Below, piece after piece: positions 34,218 to 42,873 of a stretch of DNA of 64,000 nt. Every line of letters starts with the position of its first letter. Position 1 is the stretch's first letter. Under the pieces are notes generated by a model. It saw only the letters and a program-made list of their open reading frames with translations. It searched no databases and had not been told where the DNA came from. The position numbers were made by a program, and so were the translations under genes. Origin of the DNA: Pseudomonadales bacterium (lineage in GTDB: Bacteria; Pseudomonadota; Gammaproteobacteria; Pseudomonadales; Pseudohongiellaceae); assembly GCA_024234325.1 (NCBI GenBank), contig JACKOJ010000005.1:1-64000 (forward strand), in the 5' to 3' direction.

Positions 34218-35063
34218 ATGCTGAGTTATCGCCACAGTTTTCACGCGGGCAACCACGCGGATCTGCTCAAGCATCTGGTGCTGCTGGCACTGGTCCGCAA
34301 GCTGGGTGAGAAGGACAAGCCTTTCACCTGCCTCGACTCCCATGCCGGAGCGGGCACCTACGATCTGCAGAGTGCCAACGCCCTCATGAATGCCGAGTAC
34401 GAGAGCGGCATTGCCCGGCTGTGGCGCCAACCTGTGAAGTCCTCCCTGCTGCAGGACTACCTGCACTGCGTGGAAGCGCTCAATCCCGACGGCGAACTGC
34501 ACTACTACCCAGGTTCTCCTGCGGTTGCGCGCTGGGCCCTGCGAGAGCGGGATCGTCTCCTGTTACTGGATCTGCAGCAGGAGGAAGTGGATCTGCTGCG
34601 GGCCCACATGCGCGGCGACGCCCGGATTGCCATTCATCAGCGCGATGCCTTTGAAGGGCTGCTGGCGCTGACACCGCCGGACCCGCGGCGGGGGCTCGTG
34701 CTGATTGACCCGTCCTATGAGCAGAAGGCCGATTACCAGCGCGTGGTGGATTGCGTGCACAAATTGCACAGGCGTTGGCCAGTCGGCATTCTGGCTGTGT
34801 GGTATCCCTTGCTGGGAGAGGCGCGCGACCGCAGCGAATGGCTGAAAAAGGCACTGCAGCAGGAGCGCTTGGATGCCCTGAGTTGTATCGAGCTTACCGT
34901 GTCGCCCCAGGCGCCAGAGTTCGGCATGCACGGTTCGGGAATGCTGCTGGTCAACACCCCCTGGCAACTGGAGCGAGTGCTGGAAGACGCCCTCAATGAA
35001 GTGCTGCCACGACTGGGGACGGATGTCCATTTCAGTATCGAGACGCTGAGCGAGAGTGAATAG
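34218..35063 (+). CDS. rlmJ: 23S rRNA (adenine-2030-N6)-methyltransferase RlmJ
   Basis: RlmJ makes m6A2030 in 23S rRNA. The 281-aa protein starts MLSYRHSFHAGNHADLLKH, the invariant family N-terminus. It has LDSHAGAGTYDL (the SAM-binding motif I variant), HQRDAFEGLLAL and LVLIDPSYEQKADYQ (the DPPY-like DPSY catalytic motif). Length matches E. coli RlmJ (280). It begins 27 bases after the symporter and may be co-transcribed. Confidence 0.96.
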   Translation: MLSYRHSFHAGNHADLLKHLVLLALVRKLGEKDKPFTCLDSHAGAGTYDLQSANALMNAEYESGIARLWRQPVKSSLLQDYLHCVEALNPDGELHYYPGSPAVARWALRERDRLLLLDLQQEEVDLLRAHMRGDARIAIHQRDAFEGLLALTPPDPRRGLVLIDPSYEQKADYQRVVDCVHKLHRRWPVGILAVWYPLLGEARDRSEWLKKALQQERLDALSCIELTVSPQAPEFGMHGSGMLLVNTPWQLERVLEDALNEVLPRLGTDVHFSIETLSESE

Positions 35064-35110
35064 CGCCTTTGTCCGGCTTTTCAGGGCGTTTATGAGGGGG
35101 CAATGAGTGT

Positions 35111-35139
35111 TGGACTTGCCCCATGGCCTGCGCTAACCT
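35111..35139 (+). promoter_or_regulatory. Candidate promoter of PQQ dehydrogenase 1
   Basis: TGGACT (35111-35116) and TAACCT (35134-35139) are 17 bp apart. The block TGGACTTGCC, at matching distance from the -10, recurs before PQQ genes 2 and 3. The leader would be about 250 nt; the 330-base gap 35064-35393 contains no gene, only a short AGCGCGCAAGCGCT palindrome near 35260. Confidence 0.45.
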
Positions 35140-35393
35140 TCCTGCAGGGAAGACCGGAACCGCAACAGGAAGTGCGGCGGGAATCGAAAATAATAAGTAC
35201 AGATCCAGTTTCATTACACGTTAGTCTGACCCTGTCTTTCATTTTCCATTCCTTTTCAAGCGCGCAAGCGCTCTGCCTGTCATGACCCAGGTCTCAGAAG
35301 ACTTGTCGTCCAGCGACCAATACCGGGCGCGAGGGGGCATCGGTTTGTCATTGCTGGTTTGCAGTTCAACTACGCTCAGAAGAGGAAACAATA

Positions 35394-37472
35394 ATGAGAA
35401 AAGAGCCTTTAGTGTCGGGAGTCGCCCGGTCGTCCACGGCAAGTGTGTGGCGTACCCTTCGGCAGACTCTGACAAAAGCGTTACCTCTGGGCCTGCTTGT
35501 GTCGATGACGACACCGGCGCTGGCCCAGGATGAGGTTGAGTGGACCCACCTCGGTGGCAATGCCCACCACACCCGCTATACGCCTGCCAACAAGATTACC
35601 CCGCAGAACATCGGTGAACTGAAGGAAGCCTGGGTCTGGGACGGCGCAAGCTTCGATGCCCAGAGCGGACGTTCCACACCGAGCTATGTGAATGGCATGC
35701 TCTACACCGTTGCCGGCCCGCGTCGCCATGTGATTGCCATGGATGCCGAGAGCGGCGAGACCCTGTGGTCCTACCGCGAGCCGAACACCTTCCGCTGGGA
35801 ATACTCCATGCGCAAGGACTACGGCAAGGGCGTGGCCTATGCCGAGGTGGATGGCAAGGGCGTCATCTACATCATCAGCCCGGCCTTCTTCCTGACCGCA
35901 CTGGATGCCACAACAGGCGCCCCGCTGGAAGGTTTCGGCAAGCCGGTTCCCATTGAAGGCTTCGCCCAGACCGGCGTGGTCGATCTGCTGGGTGACCTGG
36001 GCCATGATTACGACCCCTACTACGGGATTCCGAAGGAAGTGGGTTATGTAACGTCTTCCTCGCCGCCCATCGTGGTCAACGGTGTGGTCGTGGTCGGTAA
36101 CTCTGCCGAGCAGGGCTACAACCAGTCCCGCATGGAAAACATCCCGGGTGACATTCTGGCGTACGACGCCAAGACCGGTGCGTTCAAATGGAAGTTCAAC
36201 GTGATTCCGCGTCCGGGCGAATTCGGCCACGACACCTGGGAAAACGACGCCTGGACCTATACCGGCGACGTCTCTCCCTGGGCACCGCTGTCTGCTGACC
36301 CCGAACTGGGTCTGGTCTACATTCCGACCAACCCGCCGACAGTGGACTACTACGGTGGCTTCAGCCCGGGCGACAACCTGTTCGGCACCAGCCTGATTGC
36401 GCTGGACGTGCAGACAGGTGAGCGCCGCTGGCACTTCCAGCTCGTCCACCACGACATCTGGAACTACGACGTGCCGACGGCTCCCGTCCTGCTGGACGTG
36501 ATGCACGATGGCCGCAAGGTGAAGGCAGTGGCGCAGGCCACCAAGCAGACGCTGATGTTCGTGTTCAATCGCGAAACCGGCGAGCCGCTGTGGCCGATCG
36601 AAGAGCGCCCCGTGCCGCCGTCCCATGTGCCCGGCGAGCATGCCTCTCCCACCCAGCCTTTCCCGACCAAGCCGCTGCCGTATGACCTCAATGGTCTGAC
36701 GATGGACGACCTGATCGACTTCACGCCGGAACTGCGTCAGCAGGCGATTGCGGCTTTGGCAGACTGGCAGATCGGCCCGCTGTACAACCCGCCGCTGCAT
36801 CGTGACAACGATCTGGGCAAGCGCGGCGCCTACTGGTGTCCGGGCGGTGGTGGCGGTTCCAATATCACCGGCCCTGCGGCTGGCGATCCTGAAACGGGCA
36901 TTCTGTATGTCACCTCCCAGTCCGCGTGCAGCGCTGTACAACTGCTGCCGGGGGAAGAGGCTGACCTGCGCTACATGACGGACAATGGCACGACCACGAC
37001 CGGGGTGACTCCGGCGCAGTATGCCAATGGTCCGGGTGCCGGTGCCCCGCGCGCGCCCTCGGGCCTGCCGCTGTGGAAGCCGCCTTACAGCCGCATCACG
37101 GCAATCGACCTGAACACCGGCGATCACCTGTGGATGATTCCGGTGGGCGAGACGCCGAACCGCATCAAGAACAACCCGGCCCTGGCGGGTATCGACATCG
37201 GCAACACGGGCACTGGCTCCATGGCACCGATGATGGTCACGCCGTCCATGCTGGTCTACGCCTCGGAGAAGAGCGACGGTACGCCGACCCTGTTCGCCGT
37301 GGACAAGGCTACGGGCCGTCAACTGGCCAGCGTGACCGTGCCGGCTACCAGCCGTTATGGAATGATGAGCTATGTGCACAAGGGCGAGCAGTACATCGTG
37401 CTGCAGACCGGCAGCAAACTCACTGCCATGTCCCTGCACGGACCGGTGGAGCACTACAGCGGCGGCCACTGA
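35394..37472 (+). CDS. Periplasmic PQQ-dependent dehydrogenase, tandem copy 1
   Basis: The 692-aa quinoprotein has an unusually long signal peptide (residues 1-45, cut after ALAQ; hydrophobic core LPLGLLVSM). The eight-bladed PQQ propeller includes HTRYTPANKI, GNSAEQGYNQSR, VIPRPGEFGHDTW, PWAPLSADPELGLVYIP, VHHDIWNYD, TKQTLMFVFNRETGEPLWP, TGDHLWMIPVGETPN and a C-terminus EHYSGGH. There is no heme-c motif and no membrane anchor. The active-site stretch has Asn (HHDIWNYD) where the paralogue at 20324 has Asp (HHDIWDWD). Cysteines in WCPG and QSAC may pair. Very similar in sequence to copies 2 and 3. The electron acceptor and substrate are unknown. Good ribosome-binding site (GAGGAA). Confidence 0.9.
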   Translation: MRKEPLVSGVARSSTASVWRTLRQTLTKALPLGLLVSMTTPALAQDEVEWTHLGGNAHHTRYTPANKITPQNIGELKEAWVWDGASFDAQSGRSTPSYVNGMLYTVAGPRRHVIAMDAESGETLWSYREPNTFRWEYSMRKDYGKGVAYAEVDGKGVIYIISPAFFLTALDATTGAPLEGFGKPVPIEGFAQTGVVDLLGDLGHDYDPYYGIPKEVGYVTSSSPPIVVNGVVVVGNSAEQGYNQSRMENIPGDILAYDAKTGAFKWKFNVIPRPGEFGHDTWENDAWTYTGDVSPWAPLSADPELGLVYIPTNPPTVDYYGGFSPGDNLFGTSLIALDVQTGERRWHFQLVHHDIWNYDVPTAPVLLDVMHDGRKVKAVAQATKQTLMFVFNRETGEPLWPIEERPVPPSHVPGEHASPTQPFPTKPLPYDLNGLTMDDLIDFTPELRQQAIAALADWQIGPLYNPPLHRDNDLGKRGAYWCPGGGGGSNITGPAAGDPETGILYVTSQSACSAVQLLPGEEADLRYMTDNGTTTTGVTPAQYANGPGAGAPRAPSGLPLWKPPYSRITAIDLNTGDHLWMIPVGETPNRIKNNPALAGIDIGNTGTGSMAPMMVTPSMLVYASEKSDGTPTLFAVDKATGRQLASVTVPATSRYGMMSYVHKGEQYIVLQTGSKLTAMSLHGPVEHYSGGH

Positions 37473-37512
37473 TCCGTTACCAAACTTCACAAGATGAAGT
37501 GTTATGAAACAA

Positions 37513-37547
37513 AAACCCGGAAGGCCAGCGCCGACCGGGTTTTTTTA
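37513..37547 (+). terminator. Rho-independent terminator of PQQ dehydrogenase 1
   Basis: AACCCGG (about 37514-37520) pairs with CCGGGTT (37535-37541) and is followed by a run of Ts to 37547. Confidence 0.85.
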
Positions 37548-37580
37548 TGGGCTTGCGGGCGTTCGGAGCGGGCCCGCTTA

Positions 37581-37610
37581 TGGACTTGCCCCGGCGGTGT
37601 GCGTTATGCT
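37581..37610 (+). promoter_or_regulatory. Candidate promoter of PQQ dehydrogenase 2
   Basis: TGGACT (37581-37586) and TATGCT (37605-37610) are 18 bp apart, within the shared block TGGACTTGCCCC found before copy 1. The leader would be about 145 nt. The promoter starts only 34 bases after the copy 1 terminator, so copy 2 is probably transcribed independently. Confidence 0.5.
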
Positions 37611-37759
37611 CGACGCCTCATTTCAGCTACCGTCAAGCAAGATGTGTAAGGCTGATGGGGTCTGAATCCGCAATGGTTTGCCTGAGCGGTGATCAGGCGG
37701 CGATACAATGGTTCCAATCGTCTAGCTGAGTGATACATCTGCTCAACGAGGAAATAACA

Positions 37760-39838
37760 ATGACAAACTCTTTAGTTGGGTCGGGTAGCTCCCGACAGTC
37801 AGTGAGCAATCGCTGGCGTTCGCTGAGACGGACTCTGACACGAGCACTGCCACTGGGTTTACTGGTGACTGCAGCGACTCCTGCCTTAGCCCAGGATACA
37901 GTAGAGTGGACCCACCTCGGTGGTAATGCTCATCACACACGTTACACCCCTGCCAACAAGATCACCCCGCAGAACATCGGTGAACTGAAGGAAGCCTGGG
38001 TCTGGGACGGCGCAAGCTTCGATGCCCAGAGCGGACGTTCCACACCGAGCTATGTGAATGGCATGCTCTACACCGTTGCCGGCCCGCGTCGCCATGTGGT
38101 GGCCATGGACCCGGAAACCGGTGAGACACTCTGGTCCTACCGCGAGCCGAACACCTTCCGCTGGGAATACTCCATGCGCAAGGACTACGGCAAGGGCGTG
38201 GCCTATGCCGAGGTGGATGGCAAGGGCGTCATCTACATCATCAGCCCGGCCTTCTTCCTGACCGCACTGGATGCCACAACGGGCGCCCCGCTGGAAGGTT
38301 TCGGCAAGCCGGTTCCCATTGAAGGCTTTGCCCAGACGGGCGTGGTCGACCTGCTGGGCGACCTGGGCCATGAATACGACCCCTACTACGGCATTCCGAA
38401 GGAAGTGGGCTATCTGACTTCTTCCTCGCCGCCCATCGTGGTCAACGGTGTGGTCGTGGTCGGTAACTCTGCCGAGCAGGGCTACAACCAGTCCCGTATC
38501 GAGAACGTCCCCGGTGACATTCTGGCGTACGACGCCAAGACCGGTGCGTTCAAATGGAAGTTCAACGTGATTCCGCGTCCGGGCGAATTCGGCCACGACA
38601 CCTGGGAAAACGATGCCTGGGAATACACCGGCGACGTTTCTCCCTGGGCGCCGCTGTCTGCTGACCCCGAACTGGGTCTGGTCTATGTGGCCACCAACCC
38701 GCCGACAGTGGACTACTACGCGGGCTTCAGCCCGGGCGACAACCTGTTCGGCACCAGCCTGATTGCGCTGGACGCCCAGACAGGTGAGCGCCGCTGGCAC
38801 TTCCAGTTGGTTCACCACGACGTGTGGAACTACGACATCCCGACGGCGCCTGTGCTGATCGACGTGATGCACGATGGCCGCAAGGTCAAGGCTGTCGCTC
38901 AGCCCACCAAGCAGACGCTGCTGTTCGTGTTCAACCGCGAAACCGGCGAGCCGCTGTGGCCGATCGAAGAGCGCCCCGTGCCTCAGTCCCACATTCCGGG
39001 TGAGAAACTGTCTCCGACACAGCCTTTCCCGACCAAGCCGCTGCCTTACGACCTGACTGGCTTCAGCGTGGACGACATGATCGACTTCACGCCGGAACTG
39101 CGTCAGCAGGCAATTGCTGCGATGGCAGACTGGCAGATCGGCCCGCTGTACAACCCGCCGCTGCATCGTGACAACGATCTGGGCAAGCGTGGTTCCTTCT
39201 GGTGTCCGGGTGACGGCGGTGGTTCCAACATCACCGGTCCGGCAGCCGCTGACCCGGAAACAGGCATCATCTACCTGACCTCCCAGAGCGCCTGTGCGGC
39301 ACACACTCTGGTACCGGGCGATGAGGCCGACCTGCGCTACATGACCGACAACGGTACGACCACGACGGGTGTTACACCCGCCCGCTACGCCAATGGCGCA
39401 GGCGGTGGTGCACCGCGCGGCCCGAACGGTCTGCCGCTGATGAAGCCGCCTTACAGCCGCATCACAGCAATCGACCTGAACACCGGCGATCACCTGTGGA
39501 TGATCCCGATCGGTGAAACGCCTGACCGCATCAAGAACAACCCGGCCCTGGCCGGCATTGATATCGGCAACACCGGCACCGGCGCCCAGGCTCCGATGAT
39601 GGTAACCCCGTCCATGCTGGTATACGCCGGTGACGGCAGCGATGGCACGCCATTCCTGTTTGCGATCGACAAGAAAACCGGTCGTGAACTGGCCCGCGTC
39701 CAGGTACCGAAGCAGAGCCGCTACGGCATGATGAGCTATGTACACAACGGCGAGCAGTACATCGTGCTGCAGACCGGCAGCACTCTGACTGCCATGTCCC
39801 TGCATGGTCCGGTGGAGCACTACAGCGGCGGTCACTGA
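37760..39838 (+). CDS. Periplasmic PQQ-dependent dehydrogenase, tandem copy 2
   Basis: The 692-aa protein has the same layout as copy 1: long signal peptide (RRTLTRALPLGLLVTAATP, cut after ALAQ), PQQ propeller, HHDVWNYD, WCPGDGGGSNITG and the C-terminus EHYSGGH. At DNA level it contains exact 135-bp and 149-bp tracts shared with copy 1, separated by a diverged 33-bp patch, which points to gene conversion. The start is the ATG at 37760 behind GAGGAAAT; an in-frame GTG at 37730 would add ten residues of leader. It has its own terminator and probably its own promoter. Substrate unknown. Confidence 0.9.
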   Translation: MTNSLVGSGSSRQSVSNRWRSLRRTLTRALPLGLLVTAATPALAQDTVEWTHLGGNAHHTRYTPANKITPQNIGELKEAWVWDGASFDAQSGRSTPSYVNGMLYTVAGPRRHVVAMDPETGETLWSYREPNTFRWEYSMRKDYGKGVAYAEVDGKGVIYIISPAFFLTALDATTGAPLEGFGKPVPIEGFAQTGVVDLLGDLGHEYDPYYGIPKEVGYLTSSSPPIVVNGVVVVGNSAEQGYNQSRIENVPGDILAYDAKTGAFKWKFNVIPRPGEFGHDTWENDAWEYTGDVSPWAPLSADPELGLVYVATNPPTVDYYAGFSPGDNLFGTSLIALDAQTGERRWHFQLVHHDVWNYDIPTAPVLIDVMHDGRKVKAVAQPTKQTLLFVFNRETGEPLWPIEERPVPQSHIPGEKLSPTQPFPTKPLPYDLTGFSVDDMIDFTPELRQQAIAAMADWQIGPLYNPPLHRDNDLGKRGSFWCPGDGGGSNITGPAAADPETGIIYLTSQSACAAHTLVPGDEADLRYMTDNGTTTTGVTPARYANGAGGGAPRGPNGLPLMKPPYSRITAIDLNTGDHLWMIPIGETPDRIKNNPALAGIDIGNTGTGAQAPMMVTPSMLVYAGDGSDGTPFLFAIDKKTGRELARVQVPKQSRYGMMSYVHNGEQYIVLQTGSTLTAMSLHGPVEHYSGGH

Positions 39839-39867
39839 TCCCCTGATTTGCTCTGAAGAACGAAAAG

Positions 39868-39899
39868 GCCCGGCTGCTGATGGCAGCCGGGCTTTTTTT
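39868..39899 (+). terminator. Rho-independent terminator of PQQ dehydrogenase 2
   Basis: GCCCGGCTGC (39868-39877) pairs perfectly with GCAGCCGGGC (39883-39892), followed by seven Ts. The sequence between the stop and this hairpin (CTGATCCCCTGATTTGCTCT) is identical to that after copy 3. Confidence 0.92.
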
Positions 39900-40174
39900 A
39901 TGGGCGCCCATTCTTGCCAAGACAGCAGGCCCGCTCCCCCGCCAGTCCTCTTCTGCTTCCTCTGCAGGGATTCCTTTCAGCGCATACGCGAAGCCACGGT
40001 TGTGACAATTTTTGCCAGCCTGCAATAAAGTGAAATATCTGGCGTGAACGCCAGCGATCTGCGATGGGGCAAGAATCAACGAGGCCCTTGCCCGGTCTGT
40101 TTCAGCGAGACAGATGATCGGGGCTTGTCGTCGTGAACCGCTGGCATCCCGCCGCCTGCAGGGCTGGGGGCCAA

Positions 40175-40203
40175 TGGACTTGGTCTGAGAGCTGGGGTAT
40201 TCT
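40175..40203 (+). promoter_or_regulatory. Candidate promoter of PQQ dehydrogenase 3
   Basis: TGGACT (40175-40180) and TATTCT (40198-40203) are 17 bp apart, the third occurrence of the TGGACTTG block. The leader would be about 145 nt. The remainder of the 511-base gap 39839-40349 holds the copy 2 terminator and a TCTGTTT/AGACAGA hairpin (40095-40113) but no gene. Confidence 0.5.
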
Positions 40204-40349
40204 GCGTCCTCTTTACACGCTTGGTTTCATTCAAAGAGCGTGTTTCCAGGTCTCCAGGACTGGTGATGTTCGTGGAGGAGCGGCCCGGGGGGACGGGAGT
40301 TCGTTCACGAGCGGGTAAGCAAAGTATTTTACTCAACGAGGAAATGATA

Positions 40350-42425
40350 ATGACAAAGTTGTGTGTTGCGTCGGGGCATTCCCGACAGCCGGCAGGAAAT
40401 CGCTGGCGATCGCTCACCAGAACGCTGACGCGGGTATTGCCGCTTGGCCTGTTGCTGGCCGGGGCCTCCGTACAGGCGCAGGAAGAAGTCGAATGGGTAC
40501 ACCTGGGCGGTGACTTCGACCACACCCGCTACTCTCCGGCGACCAATATCACTGCCGACAATTTCTCTGAACTGAAAGAAGCCTGGGTATGGGACGGCGC
40601 GAGCTTCCACGCCCAGAGTGGCCGTGCCACTCCCAGCTTCATTGACGGGCTGCTGTACACCGTAGCCGGTCCGCGTCGCCATGTTGTTGCCATCGACCCC
40701 GAGACTGGCGAGACAGTATGGTCCTATCGCGAGCCCAACACCTTCCGTTACGAGTACTCCATGCGTGCCGACTACGGCAAGGGCGTGGCCTACGACGTCG
40801 TGGACGGCAAAGGCGTCATCTACATCAGCACCCCGGCTTTCTTCCTGGTTGCACTGGACGCCAAGACTGGCGCTCCGCTGGAAGGTTTCGGCAAGAAAGT
40901 GCCCGTGGAAGGCTTCCCTGACACTGGCGTCGTCGACATGCTGGCCGACCTGGGCCATGAGTTCGATCCCTACTACGGGATTCCGCGTGAAGTCGGTTAC
41001 ATCACCACTTCTTCGCCGCCCATCGTGGTCAACAACGTAGTGGTGGTAGGCAACTCTGCCGAGCAGGGCTACAACCAGTCCCGTATCGAAAACGTTCCGG
41101 GCGATATCCTGGCCTACGATTCCAAGACAGGTGATTTCCTGTGGAAATTCAACGTGATTCCACGTCCGGGCGAGTTCGGCCACGAGACCTGGGAAGACGA
41201 TGCCTGGGAAACCGTGGGTGACGTGTCCTCCTGGGCACCGATGTCTGCTGACCCCGAACTGGGCCTGGTGTACATCCCCACCAATGGCGCAACCATCGAC
41301 TTCTACGGTGGTCACCGTCCCGGTGACAACCTGTTCGGTACCAGCCTGATCGCACTCGACGTGAAAACGGGCGAGCGCAAGTGGCACTTCCAGATGGTTC
41401 ACCATGACATCTGGAACTACGATACCCCGACAGCTCCGGTACTGCTGGACGTGATGCACAATGGCAAGAAGACGCCGGTTGTTGCACAAGTGACCAAGCA
41501 GGCGTTCACGTATGTGTTCAACCGCGAAACCGGTGAGCCGCTGTGGCCGATCGAAGAGCGTCCCGTGCCGATGTCTCACATCCCGGGCGAGAAACTGGCT
41601 GCGACCCAGCCCTTCCCGACTAAGCCTGCTCCGTACGATCTGCAGGGTCTGTCCGAAGACGATCTGATCGACTTCACGCCCGAGCTGCGTGCCCAGGCTG
41701 TCCAGATTCTGTCTGAGTGGGAAATTGGCCCGCTGTTCACGCCTCCGCTGCACCGCGACAACGATATGGGCAAGCGCGGCGCGCTGTGGTGCCCGGGTGA
41801 CGTGGGTGGTGTGAACATCAGCGGTCCTGCTGCTGGCGACCCCGAAACAGGCATCCTGTACGTCACTTCTCTGAGCGGCTGCACCACTCGTGTCATCGTT
41901 CCGGGTGAAGAAGCCGACCTGCGCTACATGACTGACAATGGTACGACCACAACCGGTTTGACCACGGCTCAGTACGCAGTAGGCACTGGCGGTGGCGGTC
42001 CCCGTGGTCCTCAGGGTCTGCCGCTGTTCAAGCCGCCCTACAGCCGCATCACGGCGATCGACCTGAACACGGGTGAGCATCTGTGGATGATCCCGGTGGG
42101 TGAAACGCCTGACCGCATCAAGAACAACCCGGCTCTGGCGGGCATTGATATCGGCAACACAGGTACCGGGGCGCACGCGCCGATGACTGTGACCAAGAAC
42201 CTGCTGATGTACGCGTCCCAGACCAGCGATGGCACACCGACCCTGTTCGCGGTAGACAAGGCCACTGGCCGTCAACTGGCGAAGGTAACGGTACCTGCCA
42301 ACAGCCGCTACGGCATGATGACCTATGTGCACAAGGGCGAGCAGTACGTGGTACTGCAGACTGGCAGCACACTGACCGCCATGTCCCTGCACGGCCCGGT
42401 TGAGCACTACAGCGGCGGTCACTGA
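40350..42425 (+). CDS. Periplasmic PQQ-dependent dehydrogenase, tandem copy 3
   Basis: The 691-aa protein shares the layout of copies 1 and 2 (signal peptide ending VQAQ, HHDIWNYD, WCPGDVGGVNISG, C-terminal EHYSGGH) but has diverged more, for example VHLGGDFDHTRYSPATNIT at its start. Both cysteines (WCPG, SGC) are kept. No heme-c or membrane anchor is present. The ATG at 40350 with GAGGAA six bases before it is preferred to in-frame starts further up, because copies 2 and 3 share the leader ACTCAACGAGGAAAT at this point. Substrate unknown. Confidence 0.9.
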   Translation: MTKLCVASGHSRQPAGNRWRSLTRTLTRVLPLGLLLAGASVQAQEEVEWVHLGGDFDHTRYSPATNITADNFSELKEAWVWDGASFHAQSGRATPSFIDGLLYTVAGPRRHVVAIDPETGETVWSYREPNTFRYEYSMRADYGKGVAYDVVDGKGVIYISTPAFFLVALDAKTGAPLEGFGKKVPVEGFPDTGVVDMLADLGHEFDPYYGIPREVGYITTSSPPIVVNNVVVVGNSAEQGYNQSRIENVPGDILAYDSKTGDFLWKFNVIPRPGEFGHETWEDDAWETVGDVSSWAPMSADPELGLVYIPTNGATIDFYGGHRPGDNLFGTSLIALDVKTGERKWHFQMVHHDIWNYDTPTAPVLLDVMHNGKKTPVVAQVTKQAFTYVFNRETGEPLWPIEERPVPMSHIPGEKLAATQPFPTKPAPYDLQGLSEDDLIDFTPELRAQAVQILSEWEIGPLFTPPLHRDNDMGKRGALWCPGDVGGVNISGPAAGDPETGILYVTSLSGCTTRVIVPGEEADLRYMTDNGTTTTGLTTAQYAVGTGGGGPRGPQGLPLFKPPYSRITAIDLNTGEHLWMIPVGETPDRIKNNPALAGIDIGNTGTGAHAPMTVTKNLLMYASQTSDGTPTLFAVDKATGRQLAKVTVPANSRYGMMTYVHKGEQYVVLQTGSTLTAMSLHGPVEHYSGGH

Positions 42426-42450
42426 TCCCCTGATTTGCTCTGCAGAACAA

Positions 42451-42486
42451 AGCCCGGTTACCGACGAGGTAACCGGGCTTTTTTTT
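42451..42486 (+). terminator. Rho-independent terminator of PQQ dehydrogenase 3
   Basis: AGCCCGGTTACC (42451-42462) pairs perfectly with GGTAACCGGGCT (42468-42479), followed by a run of Ts to 42486. Confidence 0.94.
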
Positions 42487-42537
42487 GTCCTGAGTTCAGG
42501 GGGTTATATGGTCCATATTCATTGAACTTTGTAGTAC

Positions 42538-42654
42538 GCCCCGGGGGAGGGAAGTGCCGCCAGGACACGCCAAAAGGCGCACATCCCTGTGCAGGCTCGG
42601 CTCGCGCCGTCCCTGGCGCGAGACGGTCCTGACAGCACTTTCCTCCCCCGGGGC
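42538..42654 (+). repeat. Multi-hairpin intergenic repeat, copy C
   Basis: A 20-bp outer stem with one G-T wobble (42538-42557 with 42635-42654) encloses CAGGAC/GTCCTG and the same core as copies A and B. The core reads ACGCCAAAAGGC, then GCACA-TCCC-TGTGC, AGGCTCGG, then CTCGCGCC-GTCCCT-GGCGCGAG. The rest of the 448-base gap 42426-42873 holds the copy 3 terminator and the gapA leader; no gene is seen. Confidence 0.88.
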
Positions 42655-42873
42655 TGGCCTCAGCGTTCGCGAAAAGGTCAGTGCATGGAACAAAGCCGCT
42701 GGACGACGAATTTCCGCGAACCAAGAGCCGTGCGGCGAAGTGATTTTGCCTGTCCTTCGCCGCCCATCTGCGGCGTGCTACAAGCAATTATTCTGTGAGG
42801 AACCCTTTTCGCATTGGACGGTGTAGACTGGCGGCCGGGGGATCCACATGACACGCAGAGATGGGAGGTAGTA

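Noticed and set aside
35111..40185. Sigma-54 (-24/-12) promoter reading of TGGACTTGCC
   Set aside because: The GG and GC elements are not at the required 10-bp spacing, and each block has a -10 at sigma-70 distance instead.
35394..42425. Quinohemoprotein alcohol dehydrogenases with fused cytochrome c
   Set aside because: No CxxCH motif in any of the copies; lengths end at the propeller.
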